From Arthrobacter ruber (lineage in GTDB: Bacteria; Actinomycetota; Actinomycetes; Actinomycetales; Micrococcaceae): a DNA stretch of 64,000 bases. The DNA lies in the NCBI RefSeq assembly GCF_002954225.1, contig NZ_PPTH01000010.1, positions 310-64,309 on the forward strand, in the 5' to 3' direction. Position 1 is the first letter of the stretch. Each line of letters starts with the position of its first letter. Below, piece after piece: positions 35,578-44,694 of this stretch. Both the position numbers and the translations under genes were made by a program. Below the pieces are notes generated by a model, which was not told where the DNA came from, made no database searches, and saw only the letters and a list, made by a program, of their open reading frames with translations.

Positions 35578-36006
35578 ATGGCAGCACCGAGGAAGTCAGC
35601 GCAGCAGGTAGCGGCACGGGAAAAGGCGAGAGCGAAAGCCCAGGAGCTGACCGAGCGGCACGAGCGGTTGATTGACCTGGCGGCGGAGTTCTTCGAGCAG
35701 GAGCAGCAGGCCGAGCAGATCCGCGCCGAGGCGCGGGAGCGTGCCGACGCGATCCTGGCGAAAGCCGAGCAGGACGCCGAGGCGGCAGCGAAGGAAGCCG
35801 GCGCGAAGGTGCAGCAGATGCTCGACACCGGCGAAAGCCGGGCCGCGGTCGCCGCTCGACTCGGACTCAGCACCGCCGAGATGAAGCGGGCCTTGGACGG
35901 TGCCGGCACCAGCTCGCCCTCCGGAGAAGGACGGACCGAGCCGGCGCTGGCGGCAACAGCGGACGACGTCGCGGAACAGGTCGCAGCAGAGACAAAGGCC
36001 GCGTAG
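35578..36006 (+). CDS. Coiled-coil accessory protein divergent from relaxase gene
   Basis: A 142-residue Ala/Glu/Lys-rich protein. Residues about 5-85 form a long coiled coil (LIDLAAEFFEQEQQAEQIRA). A short helix-turn-helix-like segment follows (ESRAAVAARLGLSTAEMKRAL), then a disordered acidic tail. Genes of this kind stand divergent from MobF relaxases on actinobacterial plasmids, so a DNA-binding accessory or relaxosome role is plausible but unproven. A perfect hairpin terminator follows its stop. Confidence 0.75.
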   Translation: MAAPRKSAQQVAAREKARAKAQELTERHERLIDLAAEFFEQEQQAEQIRAEARERADAILAKAEQDAEAAAKEAGAKVQQMLDTGESRAAVAARLGLSTAEMKRALDGAGTSSPSGEGRTEPALAATADDVAEQVAAETKAA

Positions 36007-36036
36007 CGGACGACGCTCCAACGGACAGCACGAAGT

Positions 36037-36064
36037 GAGGGGACCGATGTATGTCGGTCCCCTC
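36037..36064 (+). terminator. Hairpin terminator
   Basis: GAGGGGACCGA (36037-36047) and TCGGTCCCCTC (36054-36064) are perfect 11-base arms around the loop TGTATG. TTCT follows. It lies 31 bases after the coiled-coil gene. Confidence 0.8.
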
Positions 36065-36328
36065 TTCTGTGGGCGACGCATCTGCGTGGTCCTTCCTCCT
36101 AGTCGTGTCGGTGTGTGGCGCGGCCGGGGTGTGCGTACCTGGCGGGCGGCACCGGAGCCGGGTCGAGGTTGAGTGCGAGGACGGCGGTTCGTCGCCGGCG
36201 ACCACAGCTCGAGGTTCCCGTAACGGCGGCGAACCGCCCCGCCCACTAGCGGTAAGCCGACCGGCATCCTCTCCCGGGCTGGGCTGGTAGTGCAGGGCTA
36301 CCGCTCCCTGCACCACCGGTGCCCGGTG

Positions 36329-37774
36329 CTACTCGGCCGCGTACTCTTCCGCGATCATTTCCTCCTCGTCCGCGTGGACTTCCTCGAATGTCTCGCCGTG
36401 CTCGATGTCCTCGGTGTCTTCGTCAGGTTCGGTGGTCTTATTCGCGCTGTCGAGGATGATCTGCTCGACCTCGCTCGGGGTGTACCCCCAAGTAACCAAC
36501 TGCGTGAGATAGGTCAGGTGGCTTGCACTCGGTGAGCGCCACGAGTCCTTGGCGATGGTCTTCTCGAACCCTGCGCAGACCAGCGCGATCATGGACACCT
36601 CGGGGCGGGTGGTCGTCTTCGCGACGTGGTCGCGGAGCGGGTTCCATCCCCACGTTTCCTTGCCCTCGATCTTCGCTCCGGCCATCTCAGCGGCCACCGC
36701 TCCCTCGTAACCGCTGGCAACCTGAGAGTGGTGGGTCAGGGCGTGGACGGTGAAGTACTGCCAGCCCTTTGGTGCCTGCTTCTTCGCCAGCAGGGACCGA
36801 ACGAAGTCGCGGCGTACGACCGTCGCCGATTCCATGGCCTTGTTGTTCGCGATCAGGGTCTTCCGCTCGGCCTTCTGCTCGTCGCTCATTGGTCCCTTCG
36901 AAACCGCTGTGCTCGTGGTGTGTCGGAGCGTGAAACCCAGTTCCTTCCATCCGGTGACGACTGGGATGGTGCTGTACTCGCCGTGGTAGTTGTTGGCGAT
37001 GCAGACGGCGTTCGCGTCCTCGTCCGTGGCTCGCTCTCCGTCGGCTCGGAGCAGACCGGTGACGACCACGTTCTCGTCCGTGGGGTAGTAGCCGTAGCTC
37101 ACGTCCTTCACGACGACAGTCCCGGCAGCTTCCAGTTCAGCCACCAGTGCGGCGCGGGCTTCCTCGCGTGCGCGCTTGTCGCGCATCTGCTGGGCGACGT
37201 GCGCGAGCATGTCCGGATCGTCCGCGATGACCGATTCCAGTTCCTCGGTGGCGTCCTCATTGCCCTCGAACTCGGCCAGCACGAGAGCTTCCTCGATGCT
37301 CAGCCCCTTGGACAGCGCGGCCTCCCCTGCGGTGCTCTTTTTAGCCTTCAACGCTCCTTCGACTTGGGTCTTGGCGCGTCCGGTCTTTTTCGCGATCTGC
37401 GCCGCGCTCACGCCCAGCAGGGACAGCTGGTGGAAGGCGTCGGCCTCGTCGGCGTCGGTCAGTGCGGAACGCTGGACGTTCTCCACGACCTGCGTGGTGA
37501 TCCGCTCGGCTTCCTCCGGGCTGGCGACGACCATGACCGGGATCAAAGGGGCCTTGGCTTCGACCGCGCCGCAGGTGCGGCGCTGGCCCATCAGGACGTG
37601 CACGGTGCCGTCGTCCTTGCGGTGCGCGATCACGGGTTCGATCACGCCGTGCTCCTTGATGCTCGCGACGAACTCGGGCGTCAGGGCGGCGTCCTTGCGC
37701 ACGTTCACGTCGACGGTGAGCGTGCGCGGGTCGATCATTTCAAGGGTCGGCTGAGTAGTCAGCTGAGCGTTCAT
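36329..37774 (-). CDS. parB: ParB/RepB/Spo0J-family plasmid partition protein
   Basis: A 481-residue partition protein. The N-terminal ParB nuclease-like domain (about 12-105) contains SIKEHGVIEPVIAHRK, the GQRRTCGAVEA box (normally GERR) and VVENVQRSALTDADEADAF. A helix-turn-helix follows at about 125-155 (LGVSAAQIAKKTGRAKTQ). The C-terminal 300 residues are longer than in chromosomal ParB and end in a very acidic tail (TEPDEDTEDIEHGE). No ParA gene lies beside it in this window, so it may work with a distant ParA or as a plasmid transcription factor. CGCTCAG repeats and a 16-base direct repeat lie upstream. Confidence 0.9.
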   Translation of the reverse strand: MNAQLTTQPTLEMIDPRTLTVDVNVRKDAALTPEFVASIKEHGVIEPVIAHRKDDGTVHVLMGQRRTCGAVEAKAPLIPVMVVASPEEAERITTQVVENVQRSALTDADEADAFHQLSLLGVSAAQIAKKTGRAKTQVEGALKAKKSTAGEAALSKGLSIEEALVLAEFEGNEDATEELESVIADDPDMLAHVAQQMRDKRAREEARAALVAELEAAGTVVVKDVSYGYYPTDENVVVTGLLRADGERATDEDANAVCIANNYHGEYSTIPVVTGWKELGFTLRHTTSTAVSKGPMSDEQKAERKTLIANNKAMESATVVRRDFVRSLLAKKQAPKGWQYFTVHALTHHSQVASGYEGAVAAEMAGAKIEGKETWGWNPLRDHVAKTTTRPEVSMIALVCAGFEKTIAKDSWRSPSASHLTYLTQLVTWGYTPSEVEQIILDSANKTTEPDEDTEDIEHGETFEEVHADEEEMIAEEYAAE

Positions 37775-38162
37775 GAGTGTTGCTCCTTCGTTGCGGTGGT
37801 GGTGTCGGGGCCCCTTGGTGACCAGCAGTGGACCCTTCCCCCGTTGTTTTTTGCCTGCTGGCGAGCTCGCTCGCTCGTCCCCGACGAAGCACTGTCAACC
37901 CGTAGGGCGGGACCCGCCGGAAACCTCGAAGGAAATAAGCGACGAAGGAGCGCCGTAGAGGTTTATGGCCGGCCCCGTCGGCGCAGCCGATTGACGGTGT
38001 GGAGTGGGGGCGCATAATCCGAAGGACAGCAGCAAAAAAGTCAGGGTCGGGTGCGACGAAGGAGCGCCCGGACCTCATCAGGCCGAAGCGAAGCGCAGGA
38101 CCGCTCAGGGATTGAGAACGCTCAGTACGCTCAGGAGATGACCGGGGATCAGGGGACAGCAG
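37775..38162. repeat. Intergenic region with direct repeats upstream of parB
   Basis: No gene is supported. GCGACGAAGGAGCGCC occurs twice (37939-37954 and 38053-38068), and CGCTCAG occurs at 38102, 38119 and 38128, with a fourth copy at 38179 just inside the next gene. The region is a candidate for centromere-like (parS) or iteron sites because of its position beside parB. Confidence 0.55.
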
Positions 38163-38593
38163 ATGTTTAGGACTCCCGCGCTCAGGGACCGCGCTAAGTA
38201 CTTCATCTACCTGGGTATCTTCGTGCCCACCGTCACGGTCAGGATGACCGAGGAGATTATGGGCGGTGGCGGCGCGCACGAGTACCTGATGGTGATCTTC
38301 GGAGGCCTTTTGCTCTCGTGCCTGCTCGGGGTCATTCCGGGCCTCATCATGGAATGGCTGATGGAGTCCAAAGCCACTGCGATCGTCGCCTGGGCAACCG
38401 GCCTAGCGGGTGCCGCCAGTGTGGGTGCCAGCTACGGTGCACTGACCATCGTCTGGGACAACGCATCCATTACCCCGTATGGGTTCAGATCCTCTGTCTG
38501 GGAGCTGTCACCCTGTGCGTGTCAGCCGGCGTGGGTTATGCCCTGCGCGGCACCACCGTGCAGATCAGGCCCGCGCCGAGCGCGCGCACCTAA
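38163..38593 (+). pseudogene. Small membrane protein gene with a frameshift
   Basis: The first 105 codons encode a membrane protein with two hydrophobic segments (VIFGGLLLSCLLGVIPGLI, and IVAWATGLAGAASVGASYG). After ITPYG at about 38480 this frame turns into Arg/Pro/Ala-rich sequence with no membrane pattern. The +2 frame carries on with a further membrane segment (LCLGAVTLCVSAGVGYALRG) and stops at 38591-38593. A one-base indel, or a sequencing error, best explains this. No family is recognised. Confidence 0.6.
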
Positions 38594-38633
38594 CGTTCCG
38601 GACCGCCTGGCTGGACGCCGGCGCGACCGAGGC

Positions 38634-39578
38634 TTAGTCGAGCCAGTCGGGGGGGCCGGCGAGGCCGATCCGGTAGCGCGCGGCGTCCTCGGAGGGGCTG
38701 TGCGGCCCGAGGGCCAGCTGGAAGGTCCGCAACTGCACGCGGGTGCGCTGCAAGCGGAGGCGGGCCGCGGTCGAGCGGTCACCGCGGCCGGGCACCCCGG
38801 CGAGGGGAGCCATTGAGGGGGAGAGCACCAGCGCCCCGGCGCTGGCGAGGCCCTTGTAGAAGATGCGTTCGGCCCGGTTCAGCCCGCCGGGAGCGGAGAG
38901 GAAAGTGAGGAGCTCGGCGGGGACGGGTTCGAGGTCGGGTTCCAGCGCGCGCAGGGCCTCGGCAAGCTCCTGACGGCTGACTGGGAGGTCCTCGGCCCCG
39001 AGGGCCCGGGCGCTGCGGGACCAGTCGGCGATGTAGGTGTCGGCCCAGGTGCGGCCGAACCGGGGGGCCAGGTCGTGGCCGACGGCTTCGTGGGCTCCGA
39101 GGAAGGCGTCGGTGAAGGCCAGGTGCACCCAGCGCAGCAGGGCGGAGTCTGAGGCGGAGTAGGCGCGGCCGTCGTCGGTGGTGCCGCGGACTCGCCTGTG
39201 CATGCCGCGGACCCGCGCCGACTCCCGTTCGGCGAGTTCCGCCGAGCCGAAGGTGCTCACAGTGAGCCAGCGCGCGGTCCCAGCCAGGCGGGCCCAGGGG
39301 TCGCTGCGGTAGGAGGAGTGCCGGGCGACCCCGGCCATTGCCAGCGGGTGTGCGCCCTGTCCCAGGAGGGCCGCGACCCCGCCGACGAGGGTGGAGAGGT
39401 CGCCGTGGACCTGCCAGACGACGCCGTCGGGTTCGAACCAGCCTGGGCCCTCCCCGACCAGGGCGATGTCGCGCACCCAGTCCGGCGCCCCGGTGGGGTC
39501 ACCGGACACCCGGGCACGGAAAGCACGGCGGACGCGGTGAGCCAGATCGGCGGGGCGCGGGATCGAGCGATCGGGCAT
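38634..39578 (-). CDS. MpaB-family oxygenase-like protein (DUF2236)
   Basis: A 314-residue protein of the DUF2236 family, which includes latex-clearing (rubber) oxygenase Lcp-type and MpaB-like haem proteins. Visible marks are HSSYRSDPWARLAGTARWL, RGMHRRVRGTTDDGR, and LLRWVHLAFTDAFLGAHEAV, with candidate haem or metal histidines. The frame opens at 39632, but ATG at 39576-39578 (MPDRSIPRPADL) is the likelier start. Very GC-rich coding suggests residence in an actinobacterial background. It stands alone between the frameshifted membrane protein gene and the HNH gene; its substrate is unknown. Confidence 0.85.
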   Translation of the reverse strand: MPDRSIPRPADLAHRVRRAFRARVSGDPTGAPDWVRDIALVGEGPGWFEPDGVVWQVHGDLSTLVGGVAALLGQGAHPLAMAGVARHSSYRSDPWARLAGTARWLTVSTFGSAELAERESARVRGMHRRVRGTTDDGRAYSASDSALLRWVHLAFTDAFLGAHEAVGHDLAPRFGRTWADTYIADWSRSARALGAEDLPVSRQELAEALRALEPDLEPVPAELLTFLSAPGGLNRAERIFYKGLASAGALVLSPSMAPLAGVPGRGDRSTAARLRLQRTRVQLRTFQLALGPHSPSEDAARYRIGLAGPPDWLD

Positions 39579-39684
39579 GATGCTCCAACGACGGTTGGTC
39601 GGGTACGACGGACACCCCGGACAGGACTCCACTACGAAGCGTAGAACACGGCACTGACACGCCGATGGCTGCGGTGACCTCGCA

Positions 39685-40173
39685 TTATGAGAAGAGCGTT
39701 GGTGCTTCGGGGTCGATGCCGGTGAGCAGGGGGCGGATGATCGGTTCGTTCCATCCGTGCTCGAGGAGGGCTGTGCGCAGCTCGACGGATTGGGCGCGGA
39801 ACTGGGCGCGGCCGACGCCGCGCCACCGGAAGGTCGAGGCGTTGGCGTGCCGGCCTTTCCGGGACCGGTCGAGCATGTTCAGCGCCTGGGTGCCGGGCAG
39901 CAGGTGACTTTCTGCCCCGGTACTGGCATGGACGCACAGGGGTACGTCGCAGACGTGCATGAGCGCGATGCCGGGGTGCAGGGTCTCTCCGGTGAGGTGT
40001 TCGTAGGCGTAGCGTTGCGGCCGCAGGGCGCGTTGCTCGCCGTCCCGGATGACCCAGAACCGCCCGTAGCCGTCGTCGGCGACGGCGCCGGTCCAGATCC
40101 AGCAGTCCTGCGGCCGCGGGCCCTTGACGACTTTTTGCCAGAACCGGTCAGCCTCTCCCCTGCGCGTTCTCAT
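39685..40173 (-). CDS. HNH-endonuclease-like protein
   Basis: A 162-residue protein like the HNH homing-type nucleases of actinobacteria and their phages. The N-terminus has CWIWTGAVADDGYGRFWV, then RYAYEHLTGETLHPG, LMHVCDVPLCVH, and NMLDRSRKGRHANAST. The HVCDVPLCV segment is where the family reads HxCxNPxCxxP, so zinc and active-site residues are mostly kept. The expected HxxxxT...N end is represented by SHLLPGTQALNM. It may be active. It is located alone on the minus strand 23 bases from a small membrane protein gene. Confidence 0.8.
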   Translation of the reverse strand: MRTRRGEADRFWQKVVKGPRPQDCWIWTGAVADDGYGRFWVIRDGEQRALRPQRYAYEHLTGETLHPGIALMHVCDVPLCVHASTGAESHLLPGTQALNMLDRSRKGRHANASTFRWRGVGRAQFRAQSVELRTALLEHGWNEPIIRPLLTGIDPEAPTLFS

Positions 40174-40196
40174 CGGCGACTACCTCTGCCAGGACG

Positions 40197-40499
40197 TCAT
40201 CGGACGCGCGCCGGCCGCCGGACGATCGGCCGACGGCCTTCCATCCGCACCACACCTATGACGACGAGGGCACCTGCAGCAGCGATCATCAGCTGTCTCC
40301 ACCACGACGCGCCGGCTGCGGTGGCGACGAACCACGACGAGAAGAACCACAAGCCGACGGTCAACGCTCCAGCAATCTGGTTGCGGACCCACGGCGGGAT
40401 GGGCAGCAGCAGCAGCGGCAGCCGGAGGATGGCGCGGACGAACAGGTAGCTGTACCGGATGCTCGAGGTGAGCAACCAGCGGATGATTCTGATCATCAT
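40197..40499 (-). CDS. Small membrane protein
   Basis: A 100-residue protein with hydrophobic segments around LFVRAILRLPLLLLPIPPWV, LTVGLWFFSSWFVATAAGAS and LMIAAAGALVVIGVV, and a basic C-terminus (RMEGRRPIVRRPARVR). No family is recognised. It lies upstream of the HNH gene in the same direction (23-base gap), so they may be co-transcribed. Confidence 0.6.
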   Translation of the reverse strand: MMIRIIRWLLTSSIRYSYLFVRAILRLPLLLLPIPPWVRNQIAGALTVGLWFFSSWFVATAAGASWWRQLMIAAAGALVVIGVVRMEGRRPIVRRPARVR

Positions 40500-40547
40500 G
40501 TTCTCCTGATCGCCTGAAGCCAGTCGGATGAGTTCAACTTGAATGAC

Positions 40548-42347
40548 CTAGGGTTCCTCAAGTTTGTCGAAATCTGATGCTGACGGTGGCCGTTCTGCTC
40601 CTGACGTTCTGGGATCCGGCGCATAAAAATCGGTCAGGCCCCACGATTCATAATCTGGGACCGTATCTGCCTCGCTTGTCCACGTACCTAGCCACGCCTG
40701 AATGAGTTCATCCCCTTGAGGGCGCAGTCGGATCTCCCGACCCTCTGCAGTTCCGCCGTCGATGCTCTGCTCAACCTCGACCGCGTCCGCAATCAGGACA
40801 TTACGGTGAAACATGGTCGCTGCCCCAAGGTTGTACGTACTACCAAGTAGGTTGATTTTCAGCCGTTTAAAGCGGTTGGTGAATGGCCCACCTGAACGTA
40901 GGAGTCTCTCGAATCCCTCGCCCTTTACGCCTGAAAGCACTGCCGTAAAACTTGTTCCTGGTGGCATCACCGTTCGCTTGCCCTCTAGCAGGATCCGAGC
41001 AATCCGAATATAGGCCCGATCTGTCCCGTCTACCTCAGTAGGCAAAGTGAAGGCAGCGGCGGGCAGTTTTCCCTGAAGGTAGAGGAGGTCTGACAGGAGT
41101 TCGCGGATATAGCTATCTACTTCCGTAGGGTCTTTAAGTTCGCTGCCAAGCTTGACCCGCCCCTTCTTCTTACCTCCCCAGTAGAACTCAAGTGTTGCCC
41201 CCGGCTGCATCGCATCCAGCAGATTGATCGCTTGCTCTGCATCTGTGACAGCCGGACCATGGAGGTCAAAGTTCAGAACGATGGAGCCCGGGTCACTGAG
41301 ATCAGAGATTGTAGGCATGGAAATGATTGCCGTAGCGATGTTGGCGAATCGAGCTTTCGCCGAGTGCCCAATCCTCCCCCGGGCCCTCTCTACGATTTTT
41401 CCAGGGAATCGTGCCATTGCGCAGCCGTCTTCATCCAACACGTTGATGATGACGGGCTCCTCCTTCTCCAACACCGTCTGCACTGGATGAAGCTCCACCG
41501 ACTGATGCTCAAGCTTAGGGAAGGGCTGGACCCACGCGGGTCCGGTTCGCTGGAAGGCCGCCGCTGATTCTGGCAGCCGAATGGATTCGAGAGCCCCGTA
41601 GTTGATCGAGTGAACAATCTGCTCACTGATGTCTTGGTCTTCCGGCCCGAGGGTCACTGTGAAGGTTTCGCGGATCGGCTCCTTCTCCATCGCATCGTGC
41701 CGCTTTGGACGGTAGGACTCAATAAGTTCTCCGTCTTGAAGACTGACGTCCGTAGCCCAGTACTCGCTTCGCGCTTGAAGCTCCTCCAGCATTCCCCGGA
41801 ACAAAATCTGAGCGTCGCCCGAGTTGGCCAGCGCCGCCCGTTCTTGGCCAAACTGCCGCAGTACGTCAACAACGCCATCGTGAAGCGCGGCCCTCTCGAT
41901 CTCAGGGTGAGCCGCGAGACCTCTGTCGAGATGTGCCTGTCCCCACATGTGAGTCTTAACCTGCTTGCCTGTCGCAAGCTTGCGAATCCACGCCAATTCA
42001 TTCTTGTGTGGGTTGGAAGGCATGACTAGGACCCAAGTTTTTGGCTTGTGCTTGTTCCAAGCCATGTTGAATGACTTCTTGATCTGAGCTCGTCTGGTGT
42101 CTCGATTACCGCCGGTAAAACCACCGGGAAAGAACTTCAGTTGGAAGATTGTCTCCGGATAGTCCTGCTCATCACGAACCACGACATCGATACCATCGTC
42201 CCCGCCCTCACCTCGAAGGACCTCTACATACTTCGGCTCGACGTCGAACATGGCGACGAGAAGGGCTTCCACAACTCGATCAAAGTCGTGCTGCTTCACC
42301 GTCGCCCAGTCGATTCGATAGCGATGCAAGTCACCTCCGAGGCTCAC
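40548..42347 (-). CDS. PD-(D/E)xK-type nuclease-domain protein, probable defence gene
   Basis: A 599-residue protein. The N-terminal domain (about 20-150) is restriction-endonuclease-like: FDRVVEALLVAMF, EGGDDGIDVVVRDEQ, then TIFQLKFFPGG. This gives a D...QxK core as in Mrr/NucS-like nucleases, with Gln in place of Glu. The rest (about 200-590) has no domain I recognise and may be a sensor; it has several beta segments such as GSIVLNFDLHGPAVTDAEQA. Its ATG overlaps the resolvase stop by four bases, an unusual coupling that suggests the recombinase and nuclease move and are expressed together. Confidence 0.7.
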   Translation of the reverse strand: MSLGGDLHRYRIDWATVKQHDFDRVVEALLVAMFDVEPKYVEVLRGEGGDDGIDVVVRDEQDYPETIFQLKFFPGGFTGGNRDTRRAQIKKSFNMAWNKHKPKTWVLVMPSNPHKNELAWIRKLATGKQVKTHMWGQAHLDRGLAAHPEIERAALHDGVVDVLRQFGQERAALANSGDAQILFRGMLEELQARSEYWATDVSLQDGELIESYRPKRHDAMEKEPIRETFTVTLGPEDQDISEQIVHSINYGALESIRLPESAAAFQRTGPAWVQPFPKLEHQSVELHPVQTVLEKEEPVIINVLDEDGCAMARFPGKIVERARGRIGHSAKARFANIATAIISMPTISDLSDPGSIVLNFDLHGPAVTDAEQAINLLDAMQPGATLEFYWGGKKKGRVKLGSELKDPTEVDSYIRELLSDLLYLQGKLPAAAFTLPTEVDGTDRAYIRIARILLEGKRTVMPPGTSFTAVLSGVKGEGFERLLRSGGPFTNRFKRLKINLLGSTYNLGAATMFHRNVLIADAVEVEQSIDGGTAEGREIRLRPQGDELIQAWLGTWTSEADTVPDYESWGLTDFYAPDPRTSGAERPPSASDFDKLEEP

Positions 42348-42964
42348 AGTTCGAAACCCGTCATTGTTGTCGTTGGCAGGAGAACATCTGTGTCTCGGTC
42401 CAGGGCCCGGTACAGGGTAGTGCGATCAACGTTGAGGCGTCGGGCGATTTCAGCCTTGGGCACGCGTGCCGCAATCAAAGTTCGGGCCTCGACCAGCTGG
42501 TCGCTAGTGAGTTTGCGAGACCTGCCATGGTAGGCGCCTCGCTCTTTCGCTGCCCTGATGCCGTCGGCTTGCCGCTCTTTGGTGATCGCACGCTCGAGCT
42601 GTGCGAAGGAGGCCATGATGTTTAGTTGAAACTCCGCGAACGGATCTGCGCCGCCGGGTGTGAACGTAACCCGCTCGGCGAGGAACTCTACCGATACGCC
42701 TTTGGCGATCAACTCCCCCACTATCTGATTGAGGTCGATCACTGATCGCGCCAGCCTGTCCATAGAAGACACCACCACGGTGTCACCGTGGCGGGCGTAC
42801 CCGATCATCTCCGCGAGAGCGGCCCGGCCGGATCGTTGCGCACCGGATTGCTTCTCCTCGAACAGCCGATCAACGTTGCCGAGGCTGGTCAGCTGACGGG
42901 CGAAATTCTGGTCGACGCTCGACACACGGGCATACCCGATCCGCTGCCCTTTGTGTTGCGTCAT
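42344..42964 (-). CDS. Serine recombinase (resolvase/invertase family)
   Basis: A 206-residue small serine recombinase. The catalytic domain begins RIGYARVSSVDQNFARQL with the nucleophilic Ser. The Arg residues appear in SGRAALAEMIGYARHGD and SSMDRLARSVIDL, and the long E helix in NIMASFAQLERAITKERQ. The C-terminal helix-turn-helix is KAEIARRLNVDRTTLYRAL. It appears complete. The frame opens at 43000, but ATG at 42962-42964 fits the family start. No transposase gene lies beside it, so it is a lone resolvase coupled to a nuclease gene. A second, broken resolvase lies at 60035-60612. Confidence 0.92.
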   Translation of the reverse strand: MTQHKGQRIGYARVSSVDQNFARQLTSLGNVDRLFEEKQSGAQRSGRAALAEMIGYARHGDTVVVSSMDRLARSVIDLNQIVGELIAKGVSVEFLAERVTFTPGGADPFAEFQLNIMASFAQLERAITKERQADGIRAAKERGAYHGRSRKLTSDQLVEARTLIAARVPKAEIARRLNVDRTTLYRALDRDTDVLLPTTTMTGFEL

Positions 42965-43043
42965 GTCTAGACCTTCGCACAGAAGTGTTGCGAAAACCAA
43001 CTAAGGACCCTAAAGCCACACTAAGTCAGCCGTTTGGAACTGT

Positions 43044-43067
43044 GGCGTTGGGGTGTACCCCAACGCC
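43044..43067. repeat. Perfect palindrome upstream of the resolvase gene
   Basis: GGCGTTGGGGT and ACCCCAACGCC (11-base arms) flank a central GT, about 80 bases before the resolvase ATG. It may be a res subsite, or a terminator for DNA to the right. Confidence 0.6.
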
Positions 43068-43287
43068 GCACCCGGCATGTCCACGCGTGAAAACTTTCAA
43101 AGTGCGGTTTCGATCAAAACCGTTCCGGTTCAGCCTTTCGGCTACCTGGAACAAGTAGTCACAGGGCCACTGCATAGTGGTGGCCCGAGTTGATGGTTCT
43201 CTTCCAGCACCTATCAACTCTTGGTATCGGGCACGGCCTCGGACGGACCTCCATGAGAATCCTGTGTAACGGGGCTACGCTCACTCT

Positions 43288-43727
43288 ATGAGTCCGAGAA
43301 GCCCGGAGCCCTTCCCATATTCGAGCTTCGATGCCATTTCGGTGTCGAGCACCGTACATCTTCGTGTGCTCAACGCCGATGCATCGGTCAAACCCGAATT
43401 CGCCAACGCGGTACTGCAAGGCGACGCTGTAGCCGATGGGCCACATGGCGAGTACAGCGCCACCTTCTACGTCCCAGATCTCGGACACAACGTCAAGGTA
43501 TCCGAAGTGCAGTACAGGGCCTGGACTCGGCACCGCCAAGTCTGACCCAGGGTGGACAATTACTCGGACACGAACGGGATCCCCCGCATTGGCGCCACAT
43601 TCTACAAAAGTTTCAGCTCCTCCTGGAATGTCTCGTCGACGCTGAACAAGTCCCGGAAGGTGGCCTTTTTGCCGGCGATTACGAAGCATCCAAACGTGCC
43701 GAACATTCTGCCTTAGCTACGGCGTAA
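43288..43727 (+). pseudogene. Degraded hypothetical gene
   Basis: An 85-codon frame (43288-43545; SSTVHLRVLNADASVKPEFA, YSATFYVPDLGHNVKVSEV) ends in TGA. In another frame, coding-like sequence continues (HWRHILQKFQLLLECLVDA, EGGLFAGDYEASKRAEHS) to a stop at 43725-43727. The two halves look like one gene with a lost frame. I do not recognise the family. Confidence 0.45.
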
Positions 43728-44694
43728 GTACCTGGCTCGTCGAAGGAGCAGGCGCCCTCACCGCTACTGCGACGAAGGCGCCCCGTCCTACTTTTTCTTT
43801 GAACGCCTGGCCTGCGCAAGCGCGCCGGCTGCGATGCTCTTCACACCCTTGGTCGTCCGTGGACCACGAAGGAGACTGCTCGCCTTTCGTGCGACTCCCC
43901 GACTGGTCTGTTTAGCATTTGCCACAATGGCTCCTAAGTACGAGTTGGGTGCTGGCCCGGCCTCCTCGAGCGTGGGGCTCGGGCCAGCGGTAATTCTCCG
44001 TGACCGACTAGGTCAGCGGCGGACGGGCTGGATCCGGATGGTCCGCTTGATGCGGATACGGACTACGCAAGTAGCCATATGGCATCGTTCCTTTCCCGCG
44101 ACGGCCGGGTCCGTCCAAGCTTGGACCTCCGCGCACGTCCGTTGCAGATGCATTCGAATCGACCCCAACGCACCAGAGCTGAACGAATACCAGGGTGTAG
44201 CGTTGAGGTCTACCAGACGCAGCCTCCGGCGAAGACCACTGAGATCCGCCGCACCGTTCCACAGATCTCCACCATGCAAAGTGCTCGCGCCTGGGCTCAT
44301 GCGATACGAAACGGCACAGACACGCTGTGACTTCCGGGATAGATGCAGCGAGGCGACCTCAATACCGCATTCACCACAGAAACCGAACCGACGTCCTTAC
44401 GCGCACCCAAGATCCGCGCTGCTCACCTACCCCGATGGCGGGACCATGCGAGAAATTGAGGATGAACGGGGGCGGTTCAGCGCCGACGCACTGTACTGAA
44501 GGACCACCATGCTGCACGTCTCAAAGGTGGACGTAAGTCCTGTTCGTCGGGATCTGGTACCTATTCAGCTGGGAGGGACCAGACCAGCCGTCACCAGAAA
44601 AGAGTCAACGCAACCTGTTGACGGCGACTCCAAACAGGGTCACTCTGTTGGATAAGATGGTGAACTGAATCACAGCCTCATCATTGGGATCGAG
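43728..44694. other. Long intergenic stretch before the large operon
   Basis: Nearly 1 kb with overlapping short open frames on both strands but none with a ribosome binding site or domain. It probably contains decayed DNA and the promoter of the five-gene operon near its right end. Confidence 0.5.

Noticed and set aside
40404-40424. GCAGCAGCAGC run as a repeat element
   Set aside because: It is a short run of Leu/Pro codons inside the small membrane protein gene, not a separate element.
43159-43689. Minus-strand 176-codon frame
   Set aside because: The plus strand of the same DNA shows better coding patterns, although degraded. The minus frame has no domain.
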